Below, one piece after another: positions 24,911-33,629 of a DNA stretch of 55,803 nt (position 1 is the first letter of the stretch; each line of letters begins with the position of its first letter). Source of the stretch: an uncultured Acidobacteriota bacterium (GTDB lineage Bacteria; Acidobacteriota; Thermoanaerobaculia; Multivoradales; SZUA-115); the NCBI GenBank assembly GCA_937867335.1, contig CALMKX010000055.1, positions 1-55,803 of the forward strand, in the 5' to 3' direction. The notes beneath the pieces were generated by a model. The model saw only the letters and a list, made by a program, of their open reading frames with translations, had not been told where the DNA came from and did not search any database. A program made the translations under genes and the position numbers.

Positions 24911-26092
24911 ATGGCCGCAAGCTCGGCGGTGGTGCATCTGCGACCGGAGAAAGAGAAGGCCGCTCTCCGCGGCCATCCCTGGGTGTTCTCCGGCGCGGTG
25001 GCGAGGATCGAAGGCGATCTCCGCTCGGCCCTCGCCAGGGTCCGCTCGGCGCACGGCAAGGATCTCGGCTGGGCCCTCTTCAACCCGGACAGCCGCATTC
25101 CGGTCCGCCTGCTGCACAGCCGGGCCGAGTCGATCGGCCGGGAGTTCTTCGCCGAGCGCTTGGCGGCGGCCCGGGCCCTGCGCGCCGGGCTGCCGAGCGC
25201 CACCACCACCGGCTACCGACTGCTCAACGCCGAAGGAGATGGCCTGCCCGGCTGGACGGTGGACCGCTACGACTCCGTGCTGGTGTCGCAGATCACCTCC
25301 GCCGGCCTCGAGAAGCTGCGCGGCGAGGCCTACGCCGCGCTCGCCGCGGCCTATCCCGGCCTGGCCATCCGGCAGCGCAACGACTTGACCGCCCGCCGCC
25401 AGGAAGGGCTCGCCAGCCACGACGAGACGATTTCGGGGGAGGTGCCCGAAGAGGTGGAGTTCCTCGAGGGCGGGCTGCGCTTCGTGGCGGACCTGGCCGG
25501 CGGCCAGAAGACCGGCTATTACTGCGACCAGCGGGAGAACCGCGAGCGAGTGGCCGCGCTCGCCGCCGGGCGCCGGGTGCTCGATCTCTTCGCCCACACT
25601 GGCGCCTTCGGCCTCTACGCCCTCCGAGGCGGCGCCGCGCAGGTGACCGCCGTGGAGTCCTCCCCGCGGCTGGCAGAGCTCGCCCTTCGCCAGCTCGCGG
25701 CCAACGGCTTCGCTCCGGAGCGGCTGGAGTGGCGGCGAGCGGACGTGGGCGCGGAGCTGCGGCGGAATCGCGAGCTCTACGAGCTGGTGATCTGCGACCC
25801 ACCGCCGCTGGCGCCGCGCAAAAGCGACGTCGAGCGCGGCGCCCGCGCTTACAAGGACCTCAATCGCCTCGCTCTGGGCCGGGTGGCTCCGGGCGGCTTC
25901 TACCTCACCTTCAGCTGCTCGGCCGGAATCGACCCCCGGCTGTTCCGGCAGATCCTCTTCGCCGCCGCCGACGAAGCGGGAGTCAGCCTCTCGTTGCTGG
26001 CCCCCCTCGCCGCCGGCCCGGACCACCCGGTGGACATCTTCCACCCCGAGGGCGAGTACCTCAAGGGCTGGCTGGGCTACGTGCGGGGTTAG
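24911..26092 (+). CDS. Class I SAM-dependent rRNA methyltransferase (RlmI-like)
   Basis: This 393-residue enzyme is related to RlmI, which methylates C5 of a cytosine in 23S rRNA. It has an N-terminal PUA-like domain (VHLRPEKEKAALRGHPWVFSG, residues 8-28) and a Rossmann methyltransferase domain. Its SAM motif is VLDLFAHTGAFGLYALRGGA near residue 222 and the catalytic-loop motif is CDPPPLAPRK near 297. A Cys lies in TFSCSAG near 336. I chose ATG at 24911, five bases after the previous stop, with AGGGGCG ahead. The same frame is open far upstream, but that part is antisense-like shadow. The target nucleotide cannot be assigned from sequence. Confidence 0.9.
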   Translation: MAASSAVVHLRPEKEKAALRGHPWVFSGAVARIEGDLRSALARVRSAHGKDLGWALFNPDSRIPVRLLHSRAESIGREFFAERLAAARALRAGLPSATTTGYRLLNAEGDGLPGWTVDRYDSVLVSQITSAGLEKLRGEAYAALAAAYPGLAIRQRNDLTARRQEGLASHDETISGEVPEEVEFLEGGLRFVADLAGGQKTGYYCDQRENRERVAALAAGRRVLDLFAHTGAFGLYALRGGAAQVTAVESSPRLAELALRQLAANGFAPERLEWRRADVGAELRRNRELYELVICDPPPLAPRKSDVERGARAYKDLNRLALGRVAPGGFYLTFSCSAGIDPRLFRQILFAAADEAGVSLSLLAPLAAGPDHPVDIFHPEGEYLKGWLGYVRG

Positions 26093-26120
26093 AGGTCGAC
26101 CCTATGGTAGCTTCGAGACC

Positions 26121-27722
26121 ATGAGACTTCTCCGCCTCGCTCCCGCCTTGCTCCTGCTCGCCCTTTCGGCTCAAGCCCAGGCCCCGGCTCCGCCGGCCGC
26201 CAAGACTCCTCTCGATCAGGCCCTCGAACGGCTCGACCAGGGGGACCGCGCCGGCGCCATGGCCTTGCTCGAGCCCCTGCGGGAGAAGACCGGAACCGAC
26301 CCTCGGGCCCTCGCCGTGCTCGGGGCGCTCTACGTCGAGGCGGGCCGCAGCGCCGAAGCCGTGGCCGTGCTGAAGCCGCTCGCCGATCGCCCGGATGCCG
26401 ACCCGGGTGTGCTCTACAACGCGGGCCGGGCCGCCCTGGCGGCCGGCGACCTCGAAAACGGCGAGCGCTACTTGACCCGCTCGGCTTCGCTCGCGCCGCT
26501 CTCCCCGGCGGCCCGAGAGCTCGGCCTCCACTACGGCCGGCTGGGCCGCGACGGTGACGCCCTCTCGCTTCTGGTCCGCTGGCTCCAGGCCGACCCGGAC
26601 GACAGCGAGGCCCGCCTGGCGGCCGCAGCCGCCGCCGTACGCCTCGAGCGTGCCGCGGACGCCAAGGTCCTGCTCGAGGGCCTGAACGCCCAATCCGATC
26701 CGGTCCGCGTGCTGCGCGCCGAAGTGGCCGAGCTCGAGGGGGACCCCGCCCGGGTGCTGGTGGAGCTCGGCAACCTCACCGAGACTCCCCCCGCGGGCCT
26801 CGAGCGCGAAGTGCTGCTGCTCGCCGCCCGGGCCTACCTGGACACCAACCAGCCGCAGGAAACTGTGCGGGTGCTTTCTGCCGCCCCCACCGGCGACCCC
26901 CACGTGACCCTGCTCTTCGGCCAGGCCCTGCTGCAGCTGAGCCAGGCGCCGGCGGCGGTGACCGCGCTCAAGCCTTTCGCCGATGGGCTGCTCAACGCTG
27001 ATCCCAGGAAGGACACCATCCCCGGTATCGCCGGCGAGATGCTGGTGGCCTACGCCCAGGGCCTCGACACCTCCGGCAAGCGCGACGAGGCGCTCGCAGC
27101 CCTGCGCAAGGCGACGGAGCTGCAGCCGGGCTATCGGCCGGGCTGGGAGGCCTACTCCGCCCTCCTGGCCACCGCCGGCCAGGCCGCGGAGGCCAAGGCC
27201 GCCCAGGCCAAGGCAGCCGCGCTCCAGACCAGCGAGAGCTCGTTCGCCGGCGGCGATCCGGTCGCCGAGCATCTCCAGAGCGCCCTCGGCAACGCCGCCA
27301 AAGGGGATACCGCTCGCGCGGTGGCCGAGCTGCGCGAGCAGGCCGGGCTCCATCCGCGGGACCCTCGGCCGCAGCTACTGCTGGCCCGGGTGCTCACCCA
27401 GGCCAAGCGTTACCCGGAAGGCCTGGCGGCCGCCGAAGCCGCCCTCAAGATCGACCCCAAGAGCGCCGACGCGCTCTACCAGCGGGGCGCCGTGCAGATG
27501 GCGGCCGGCCGCTCGGCCGAGGCGGAAGCCGATTTCAGGAAGGCGCTGGCGGCGAACGGCAATCACGTGCCGGCCTTGAACGATCTGGCCGTGCTGCTGA
27601 TGACGCGAAACAGCCTGGCCGAGGCCGAGCAGCTGCTGCACAAGGTGCTGGCCCTGGCGCCCACCGACGAGCTCGCGAACGCTAACCTCGCCCGGCTGCG
27701 GGAGAAGCAGAAGGGCTCCTAG
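26121..27722 (+). CDS. Secreted tetratricopeptide-repeat protein
   Basis: This 533-residue protein has an N-terminal signal peptide (RLLRLAPALLLLALSAQAQA) followed by about a dozen TPR-like helical pairs with the A/L/Y/A/P spacing across the whole length. Examples are NAGRAALAAGDLENGERYL, LLLARVLTQAKRYPEGL, and ALYQRGAVQMAAGRSAEAE near the C-terminus. It lies 28 bp after the methyltransferase and is followed within 3 bp by the CAT-like gene, so the latter two are cotranscribed. Periplasmic scaffolding is the likely role. The TPR call is solid; partner unknown. Confidence 0.85.
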   Translation: MRLLRLAPALLLLALSAQAQAPAPPAAKTPLDQALERLDQGDRAGAMALLEPLREKTGTDPRALAVLGALYVEAGRSAEAVAVLKPLADRPDADPGVLYNAGRAALAAGDLENGERYLTRSASLAPLSPAARELGLHYGRLGRDGDALSLLVRWLQADPDDSEARLAAAAAAVRLERAADAKVLLEGLNAQSDPVRVLRAEVAELEGDPARVLVELGNLTETPPAGLEREVLLLAARAYLDTNQPQETVRVLSAAPTGDPHVTLLFGQALLQLSQAPAAVTALKPFADGLLNADPRKDTIPGIAGEMLVAYAQGLDTSGKRDEALAALRKATELQPGYRPGWEAYSALLATAGQAAEAKAAQAKAAALQTSESSFAGGDPVAEHLQSALGNAAKGDTARAVAELREQAGLHPRDPRPQLLLARVLTQAKRYPEGLAAAEAALKIDPKSADALYQRGAVQMAAGRSAEAEADFRKALAANGNHVPALNDLAVLLMTRNSLAEAEQLLHKVLALAPTDELANANLARLREKQKGS

Positions 27723-27725
27723 GCG

Positions 27726-28376
27726 GTGCCCCGGTACCTCGACCTCGAAAGCTGGCCTCGCCGCCAGCACTACGAGTTCTTCCGCAGCTTCGACCAACCC
27801 TTCTGGAACCTCTGCGCCGAGGTGGACGTCACCGCGCTCCACCGGCGCTGCGAGCAAGCGGGCGGCCCCTCCTTCGCCGTGGCCGCCTTCTACCTCTCGC
27901 TCCTGGCGGCCAACGAGGTCGAGGAGCTGCGCTACCGGCTGAGGGGCGAAGAGGTGCTGGTGCACGAGCGCATCCACGGCGGCTCGACCGTGCTGCGCCC
28001 GGACGACACCTTCGTCTTCGCCTACTTCGACTTCCACTCGAGCTTCGCCCGCTTCGCCCCGCCGGCGCGGGCCGCCCTCGAGGCCGCGCGCTCGGGCTCC
28101 GGCAAGCTCGAGCCGCGCTGGGACCGCGACGACCTGATCCATTACTCGGTGCTCCCCTGGGTGGCGTTCACCAGCTTCGCCCACGCCCGCAAGCACAACC
28201 CTGGGGACTCCGTGCCGAAGATCGTCTTCGGCCGCCACCAAGACAGAGCCGGCCGGCGCCTCCTTCCGGTCTCGGTGGAAGTGCACCACGCCCTGGTGGA
28301 CGGTCTCCACGTGGGGCGCTTCTTCGCCCGTTTCCAGCATTACCTCGACGAGCTCCCTCTGGGCGAGCTGCCCTGA
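27726..28376 (+). CDS. Chloramphenicol acetyltransferase-like acyltransferase
   Basis: This 216-residue protein of the CAT fold would transfer an acyl group from acyl-CoA to a hydroxyl. The catalytic motif HHALVDG (HHxxxDG) sits near residue 187 and the N-terminal Y-x-x-x-E-S-W-P-R-R-x-H-Y segment is typical. Other family marks are FNPF-like positions replaced by FDQPFWNL, and PWVAFTSF near 157. The start is GTG at 27726, 3 bp after the TPR stop. No resistance context is present, so the natural substrate is unknown. Homology to CAT is clear; true chloramphenicol resistance should not be assumed. Confidence 0.82.
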   Translation: MPRYLDLESWPRRQHYEFFRSFDQPFWNLCAEVDVTALHRRCEQAGGPSFAVAAFYLSLLAANEVEELRYRLRGEEVLVHERIHGGSTVLRPDDTFVFAYFDFHSSFARFAPPARAALEAARSGSGKLEPRWDRDDLIHYSVLPWVAFTSFAHARKHNPGDSVPKIVFGRHQDRAGRRLLPVSVEVHHALVDGLHVGRFFARFQHYLDELPLGELP

Positions 28377-28405
28377 GCCGCGAAAGGAGCGCGGGAACGA
28401 TCTGC

Positions 28406-28411
28406 TAGACT
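28406..28411 (+). promoter_or_regulatory. Candidate extended -10 (TGCTAGACT) upstream of the B12-radical SAM gene
   Basis: TAGACT preceded by TGC at 28403-28411. The same TG-N-TAG pattern recurs before several other genes: 22717 (TAGGCT), 26108 (TAGCTT), 31622 (TAGAGT) and 37673 (TAGCCT). No matching -35 is visible, as expected of extended -10 promoters. Confidence 0.35.
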
Positions 28412-28497
28412 GCCTGCGGCTCTGTTCCCTTTTTCTCAAGTCGCTTCGGTTCTCGGTCGGCCTGGGCTCTTGCGCTCTCGCAGCAAGGAGATCCGCG

Positions 28498-29943
28498 ATG
28501 GATGTGGTGCTTCTGAAGCCGCCGATCGGCGGCATTCTCGGCCTCGAGATGCTCACTTTCGTCGAGCCCCTGGGGCTGATCTCGGTGGCGGCCTGCCTCG
28601 AGCAAGACGGCCACCGTGTGACGGTGATCGATCTCCGCCTCGAGGGTGAGGAGGCCGGGCTGGCGCGACTCGCCGAGCTCGAGCCCCAGCTGGTGGGCCT
28701 GCAGTGCAACTTCACCACCGAGCGCTTCCGCACCCGGCGCCTGGCCCGCAAGGTGCGGGCGCTGCTTCCCGAGGCCTTCCTGGTGGTCGGCGGCCACGAC
28801 TCCTCGCGCGATCCCGAGTGGTTCCAGCTCGAGGAGATCGACGCCGTGGCGATCGGCGACGGCGAAGAGGTGCTGCCCGCCCTGGTCGCCGCGCTCGAGC
28901 AGGGCGGGGACCTGCGCCGGGTGCCGGGTCTCTCGCTGCGCCAGGGCAGCGAATTTGTGCCCACCGGAGCGGCCCCTTCGCGCCGCGACCTCGACACCCT
29001 GCCCCTGCCCTCTCGCCATCTGATCGCCCGCTACGCTCCGCACTACTACATCAACTTCCGCAAGCCCCTGGCCTTGATGGAAACCGCCCGCGGCTGCCCG
29101 TTCAAATGCAATTTCTGCTCGGTGTGGAAGTTCCACGAGAGCAGTTTCCGCGAGAAATCGCCCGAACGGGTGGTGGCCGAGCTCGCCGAGATCGAAGCGC
29201 CGAACATCTTCATCACCGACGACATCTTCTGGATGAACGTCAAGCGCGGCGAGGAGATGGCCCGGCAGATCAAGGCCGCCGGCATCAAGAAATACTTCAC
29301 GGTGCAGACCCGCACCGACATCATCTGCAAGTTCCCCCACCTGATCGAAATGTGGAAGGACTGCGGCAGCCTGGCGATCTTCCTCGGCCTCGAGGCAGTG
29401 ACCGACGAAGGGCTGGCGGCGGTGAACAAGAAGAACACCGCCAACAACAACGTGCGGGCGATCGAGATCCTGAAGGAGCTGGGCGTGGGTTTCACGCCGA
29501 ATTTCATCGTCGATCCGGCCTGGGATCGCGAGGACTTCGCCCGGCTGCGGGACTGGATCGACTCCACCGGCGCCTACAACAGCGGTTTTTCGGTGCTGAC
29601 GCCCCTGCCGGGCACCGATCTCTGGGAAGAGGCCCAACGCCGGGTGACCACCCAGAACTGGGAAATGTTCGACATCGTGCACGCGGTCTTGCCCACGCGG
29701 TTGCCGCTCGACGAGTTCTACGAAGAGTACTCCCGGCTCTGGCGCCACGCGCTCGAGGTGCGCTACCGCCACCGCGGCAAAGCTCGCACCTACTTCCAGC
29801 TAGGCCTCGCGCTGGCCACGGGCAAGGTCACCCTCGGTGCGGTCAAGAAGGGGATGAACCTCGCCCGGGTGTTCAGCCGGGCGGAGACTTTCCTCGAGGC
29901 GCACCAAGGCCCGGCTCCGGTGGCCGAGGCCCGGCCCAGCTGA
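28498..29943 (+). CDS. B12-binding domain radical SAM protein, hopanoid C-3 methylase-like
   Basis: This 481-residue class B radical SAM enzyme has an N-terminal cobalamin-binding Rossmann domain (about residues 1-140, with LKPPIGGILGLEMLTFVEPLG and VGGHDSS). The radical SAM domain follows, with its CxxxCxxC at RGCPFKCNFCSVWKF near residue 200. Later features are FITDDIFWMN near 238 and FTPNFIVDP near 335. The segment FDIVHAVLPTRLPLDEFYEE and the overall length resemble HpnR, the hopanoid C-3 methylase, which is my best guess. No squalene-hopene genes are in the window, so the substrate remains open. The ATG at 28498 follows CAAGGAG. No other gene is obviously cotranscribed. Confidence 0.8.
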   Translation: MDVVLLKPPIGGILGLEMLTFVEPLGLISVAACLEQDGHRVTVIDLRLEGEEAGLARLAELEPQLVGLQCNFTTERFRTRRLARKVRALLPEAFLVVGGHDSSRDPEWFQLEEIDAVAIGDGEEVLPALVAALEQGGDLRRVPGLSLRQGSEFVPTGAAPSRRDLDTLPLPSRHLIARYAPHYYINFRKPLALMETARGCPFKCNFCSVWKFHESSFREKSPERVVAELAEIEAPNIFITDDIFWMNVKRGEEMARQIKAAGIKKYFTVQTRTDIICKFPHLIEMWKDCGSLAIFLGLEAVTDEGLAAVNKKNTANNNVRAIEILKELGVGFTPNFIVDPAWDREDFARLRDWIDSTGAYNSGFSVLTPLPGTDLWEEAQRRVTTQNWEMFDIVHAVLPTRLPLDEFYEEYSRLWRHALEVRYRHRGKARTYFQLGLALATGKVTLGAVKKGMNLARVFSRAETFLEAHQGPAPVAEARPS

Positions 29944-29955
29944 GCGCTGCCCGGC

Positions 29956-31575
29956 CTACTTGCCGTCGAGGGCGTCGACCGCCTTGGCCAGGCCTTCGCC
30001 GGAAAGCCCGCTGTAGTGGCTGGAGGCCGGCATCTCCAGGTAGCTCAAATGCTCGAAGCCGAGGCTCTTGAGGTCTTTGTAGACGGCCTTGGTCTGCGCT
30101 CGATTGAAGTCGAGCTCACCGGTCAGGAGGGCCCAGTAGAGATCGCTCTTGGCCTGTTTGAGAGCAGCGCGCGAGGGCTCCTTGAAGGCCGGGGGCCAGT
30201 GGGTGCCCGGGCGATCCGGCACGGCGATCGAGCGGTAGGTGTCTACCCCCATCATGCAGAAGACTCCGCGCACGGCGTCCGGATAGAGGAAGCCGAGAGT
30301 GGCGGCGGTACGACCCCCGCCCGAGTAGCCGCCGACGTAGATCCGCCGTGGATCGATGGCGTAGAGCTTGGGAACGTTGGTGAGGGCGTCCAGGGCGAGG
30401 GAGATCCGCGTCCACTTGGGCCGCGTGTTGCCGGAGTTGTTGGCGCCCACCCAGATCATGTTCTTCTCGTCGAGCACCTTCTGGACCTCCGGCCGGCGCG
30501 TGCCGCCGAACGGAGTGGGGCTGATCCACACCATGAGGCCGGCGGGCCGCTCGGGGCGGTAGCCCTCGGGTACCCGCAGGGAGAAGCTCTCCTTGGCGAG
30601 TTCGTAGCGGCCGGCGGTGGAATCCGCTTTCTGCACGTCGGCCTCCGGGATACCCCAGCGCTGGATCACCTCGGAGACCTCTCCGGCCGGGTTCCGCTCG
30701 CGGAAGATCACCTGCAGCGCCCCGGTGGCCCCGGGCTTGGCCGGCTGGGGTGCCGGTAGGTCCAGGGCGCCTCCCTCTTCCTCCTCCTTCTTGCCGCCGA
30801 GCTCTGCAGCCAGGGCGTCCGGGCCTTCGCGATCGAGCCTCGCGAGCCAGGCTTCCGCGGCTGCGGCCTGGCCGGCCTGCGCCGCCACCAGGGGCAAGAG
30901 CTTGCGCGACTCGGCGTCCTGGGGCCCGGCCACGAGGCCCATCTTGAGCGCGTTCACCGCCTCCGCCTTCTTGCCCTCGAGGAAGTAGCAGCGGGCGATG
31001 GTGCGGTAGGTCTCGGGCTTCTTGTCGTTCGGCAGCACCTCGACGGCCTTCTCGTACTCCTCGCGGGCCTCCTTGGGCTTGCCCTGGGCGAGGAGCGCAT
31101 TGCCCTTCTCGAGCCAGCTGATGATGGTGCTGGTGCCGTCGCCCTCGACGAAGCTCGGCGTCACCTCGGTGACCGGCCGCATCTCGACGTCGACCGGCGG
31201 CGAAGGGTGATCCGCTTCGACCGTCGCCCAGCCCTGGGCCGCGATGTAGCCGGGGGCCTCGATGCTCAGCTGGTAGCGCGTGGCGGCGAGCCCGCGCAGG
31301 GTCCAGTGGCCGTCTTTGTCCGTCACCGTGGGCGGCGGTCCCGATCGCGAGCCGGATTCGAGGCGCACCGTGACCTTGGCGCCGGCGATCGGCTGCTCCT
31401 TCTCGTTGAGCACGGTGCCGCTCAGTCGGCCGTCGCCCCACCAGTCCTGGGCGCGGGCGACCCAGGGCAGGAGCGCGGCGAGGAGCAGCGCGGCACCGAA
31501 AGCCGGCAGCAGCAGTCGGCGGAAGAGCGGCAGGCGGCGGGCGTTGTCGAGGCGAAGGAAGGGAATCATGGCCAT
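29956..31575 (-). CDS. Secreted fusion: carboxypeptidase-regulatory-like, TPR and esterase-like alpha/beta hydrolase
   Basis: This 539-residue secreted protein joins three units. After a hydrophobic signal or anchor (residues 15-42) comes a CarboxypepD_reg-like Ig fold (SGTVLNEKEQPIAGAKVTV, about 50-130). A TPR stretch follows (about 150-255), then a PHB-depolymerase/esterase-like alpha/beta hydrolase domain (about 320-539). The nucleophile motif is VGGYSGGGR (GxSxG) near residue 425, and a C-terminal His lies in PASSHYSGL near 522. It faces the B12-radical SAM gene convergently, with 12 bp between stops. The combination is unusual; the hydrolase substrate is unknown. Confidence 0.78.
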   Translation of the reverse strand: MAMIPFLRLDNARRLPLFRRLLLPAFGAALLLAALLPWVARAQDWWGDGRLSGTVLNEKEQPIAGAKVTVRLESGSRSGPPPTVTDKDGHWTLRGLAATRYQLSIEAPGYIAAQGWATVEADHPSPPVDVEMRPVTEVTPSFVEGDGTSTIISWLEKGNALLAQGKPKEAREEYEKAVEVLPNDKKPETYRTIARCYFLEGKKAEAVNALKMGLVAGPQDAESRKLLPLVAAQAGQAAAAEAWLARLDREGPDALAAELGGKKEEEEGGALDLPAPQPAKPGATGALQVIFRERNPAGEVSEVIQRWGIPEADVQKADSTAGRYELAKESFSLRVPEGYRPERPAGLMVWISPTPFGGTRRPEVQKVLDEKNMIWVGANNSGNTRPKWTRISLALDALTNVPKLYAIDPRRIYVGGYSGGGRTAATLGFLYPDAVRGVFCMMGVDTYRSIAVPDRPGTHWPPAFKEPSRAALKQAKSDLYWALLTGELDFNRAQTKAVYKDLKSLGFEHLSYLEMPASSHYSGLSGEGLAKAVDALDGK

Positions 31576-31733
31576 AGCCTACGCGCCGAGCCACCCCGAG
31601 TTCCAGTCGGAAGGGCTGTGCTAGAGTGCCGGCGAATGAACGACGAACCTCCCAGTAGCGGGGGCGCGCTCCGGCCGCCCGGTCCAGGACTCTCGCTCTC
31701 CGGCCGGCCCTCCTTGGATCCCTCCCTGAAGCC

Positions 31734-33104
31734 ATGAGCCCTACCCTGGCGCTGGCGTCGGACGCGGCCACCGCCCCTCCCGCTGCCGGCGGCCTCAACC
31801 CCTGGGCCGGCCTCGGGCTGGCCGTGTTGTTGATCGCGGCCAACGCCTTCTTCGTCGCCGCCGAATTCGCCCTGGTCAAGGTGCGGCCCACTCAGCTCGA
31901 GATCCGCGCCGGCCGTGGCGAGCGACGGGCCAAGCTCGCCCGCCACATGGCCCAGCACCTCGACGCCTACATCTCGGCCACCCAGATCGGCATCACGCTG
32001 ATCACCCTGGCCCTGGGCTCGGTGGCCGAGCCGGCGGTGGCCGGACTGGTGCGCCCCCTGATCAGCTGGATACCCGGGGTCACCGAGGACCTGCTCCACT
32101 CGTTGTCGCTGATCCTCGCCCTGCTCGCCATCACCAGCCTGCACGTGCTCTTCGGCGAGCTTACGCCCAAGAACATCGCCCTGCGCAAGGCCGAGGCCAC
32201 CACGCTGGCGGTGGCCTTGCCGCTCTACGCCTTCTACAAGCTCGCCTATCCGTTCATCTGGCTGCTCAACACGTCGGGGAACCTGATCCTCAAGGGTCTC
32301 GGGCTGCAGGCGGCCGGGGGCCACGAGCACGTGCACAACGAAGAGGAGCTGCGCCTGCTGCTGGCTTCGAGCAGCGACGAGCATCTCCAGGAAGAGAAGC
32401 GCGAGCTGCTCGACAACGTTTTCGAGCTCTCCAACCGGGTGGCCCGGCAGATCATGGTGCCGCGGGGGGATGTGGTCTACCTCTCGACCGGCCGCAGCCT
32501 CGAGGACAACCTTCGGCTCGCCCGGGAGAGCGGCCACACCCGCTACCCCCTGTGCGAGGGCGATCTCGACCACGTGGTCGGCGTGGTGCACATCAAGGAC
32601 CTGTTCCGCACCGCCCGGCCGATCGAATCCTTGACCGAGGTGGCGCGCAAGATCCCGCTGATTCCCGAGACCCTCTCGCTCGACCGCGTGCTGCGCCGCA
32701 TGCGGGAGGAACGGCTGCACTTCGCCGCGGTGCTCGACGAGTACGGCGGCGTCTCGGGCATCATCACGCTCGAGAACGTGCTCGAGGAGATCGTGGGCTC
32801 GATCCAGGACGAATTCGACGTCGAAAGGCCCGAGCTCGTGGCCCGCGGCAAGGACCTCTACTTGGTTTCCGGGTCGATGCTGATCGCCGACCTCGAGCAG
32901 GAGCTGGGCATCGAGCTTTCCGATCGGGACGAAGACACCGTGGCCGGTGTGGTGCTGTCCGAGATCGGCCGCCGGCCGGTGGAAGGGGATCGGGCCGAGG
33001 TGGGCCCGTGCCAGTTCGAAGTAGTGGAAGTGGCCGGCAACCGCATCAAGACGTTGCGGATGCGCCTCCTGTCGGCCGGCGGGGAAGCCGGCCCGGAGGA
33101 CTGA
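31734..33104 (+). CDS. CNNM/CorC-type transporter-associated protein (DUF21, CBS, CorC_HlyC)
   Basis: This 456-residue membrane protein has a DUF21/CNNM transmembrane domain (residues about 25-200, with VAAEFALVKVRPTQLE and AYISATQIGITLITLALG). Two CBS domains follow (about 220-350, starting VARQIMVPRGDVVYL and ending YGGVSGIITLENVLEE). A CorC_HlyC domain lies at the C-terminus (about 370-450). Members are called hemolysin-like in older annotations but are linked to magnesium or divalent cation homeostasis. It runs away from the upstream secreted hydrolase gene. The ATG at 31734 lacks a clear Shine-Dalgarno sequence. A TAGAGT -10-like element is at 31622. Confidence 0.92.
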   Translation: MSPTLALASDAATAPPAAGGLNPWAGLGLAVLLIAANAFFVAAEFALVKVRPTQLEIRAGRGERRAKLARHMAQHLDAYISATQIGITLITLALGSVAEPAVAGLVRPLISWIPGVTEDLLHSLSLILALLAITSLHVLFGELTPKNIALRKAEATTLAVALPLYAFYKLAYPFIWLLNTSGNLILKGLGLQAAGGHEHVHNEEELRLLLASSSDEHLQEEKRELLDNVFELSNRVARQIMVPRGDVVYLSTGRSLEDNLRLARESGHTRYPLCEGDLDHVVGVVHIKDLFRTARPIESLTEVARKIPLIPETLSLDRVLRRMREERLHFAAVLDEYGGVSGIITLENVLEEIVGSIQDEFDVERPELVARGKDLYLVSGSMLIADLEQELGIELSDRDEDTVAGVVLSEIGRRPVEGDRAEVGPCQFEVVEVAGNRIKTLRMRLLSAGGEAGPED

Positions 33105-33112
33105 TCAGTGCT

Positions 33113-33523
33113 TCAATTGCGGCCCCAGACCTGGACCCGGGCGCGGCGCCCGCGCAGGCTCTGGGCATCGTAGGTGAGCTCGATCGAGCGAATCACCCGA
33201 TCGTAGCCCTCGACATCGATCACCCGCGACTCGCCGCCGGCGGGAATCACGTTGCGCAGCTCGATGGTCTGGTTCTCGCCGTTGGCGAAGTGCACGGTCA
33301 CGTGGTGGAACTGCACCGCGCGGACGAAGACCTTGATTTTCAGGCTCTTGAAGTTGCCCTTGGCGGCCGTCACCGGGATCACATCGTGATCGAGGCGGTC
33401 GGTCACCGACCTCTGCCCCAGAAGCTCCCAACCCACCACCGGCCCGGCCTGGGCCGAGCCGACCAGAAGCCCGCAAAGCACAGCAGCCGCCAACAGTGAG
33501 CGCACGAGAAAACGCCGAGTCAT
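33113..33523 (-). CDS. Secreted DUF2541-like protein
   Basis: This 136-residue exported protein has a signal peptide (RRFLVRSLLAAAVLCGLLVG, cut after AQA) and a beta-rich domain similar to DUF2541. Typical segments are GWELLGQRSVTDRLDHDVIP, KIKVFVRAVQFHHVTVHF, NGENQTIEL and RVIDVEGYDRVIRSIELTY. The start ATG 33523 is preceded by GGGAG; the frame is open further upstream, but that part overlaps the DoxX gene and looks spurious. It faces the CorC-type gene convergently. Function unknown. Confidence 0.78.
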   Translation of the reverse strand: MTRRFLVRSLLAAAVLCGLLVGSAQAGPVVGWELLGQRSVTDRLDHDVIPVTAAKGNFKSLKIKVFVRAVQFHHVTVHFANGENQTIELRNVIPAGGESRVIDVEGYDRVIRSIELTYDAQSLRGRRARVQVWGRN

Positions 33524-33629
33524 AGATTCGTCTCCCTTCCGATCCAGCGATCCGCAGCCAGAGCGGATCGATCGTGGCTGAAACCCGCTAACCAGCCTTA
33601 ACCTGCGGGAGCGGTAGCCAGGACCGAGC

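Noticed and set aside
27726..28376. Antibiotic-resistance gene cat
   Set aside because: The fold and HHxxxDG motif are shared, but there is no resistance context; named only as CAT-like.
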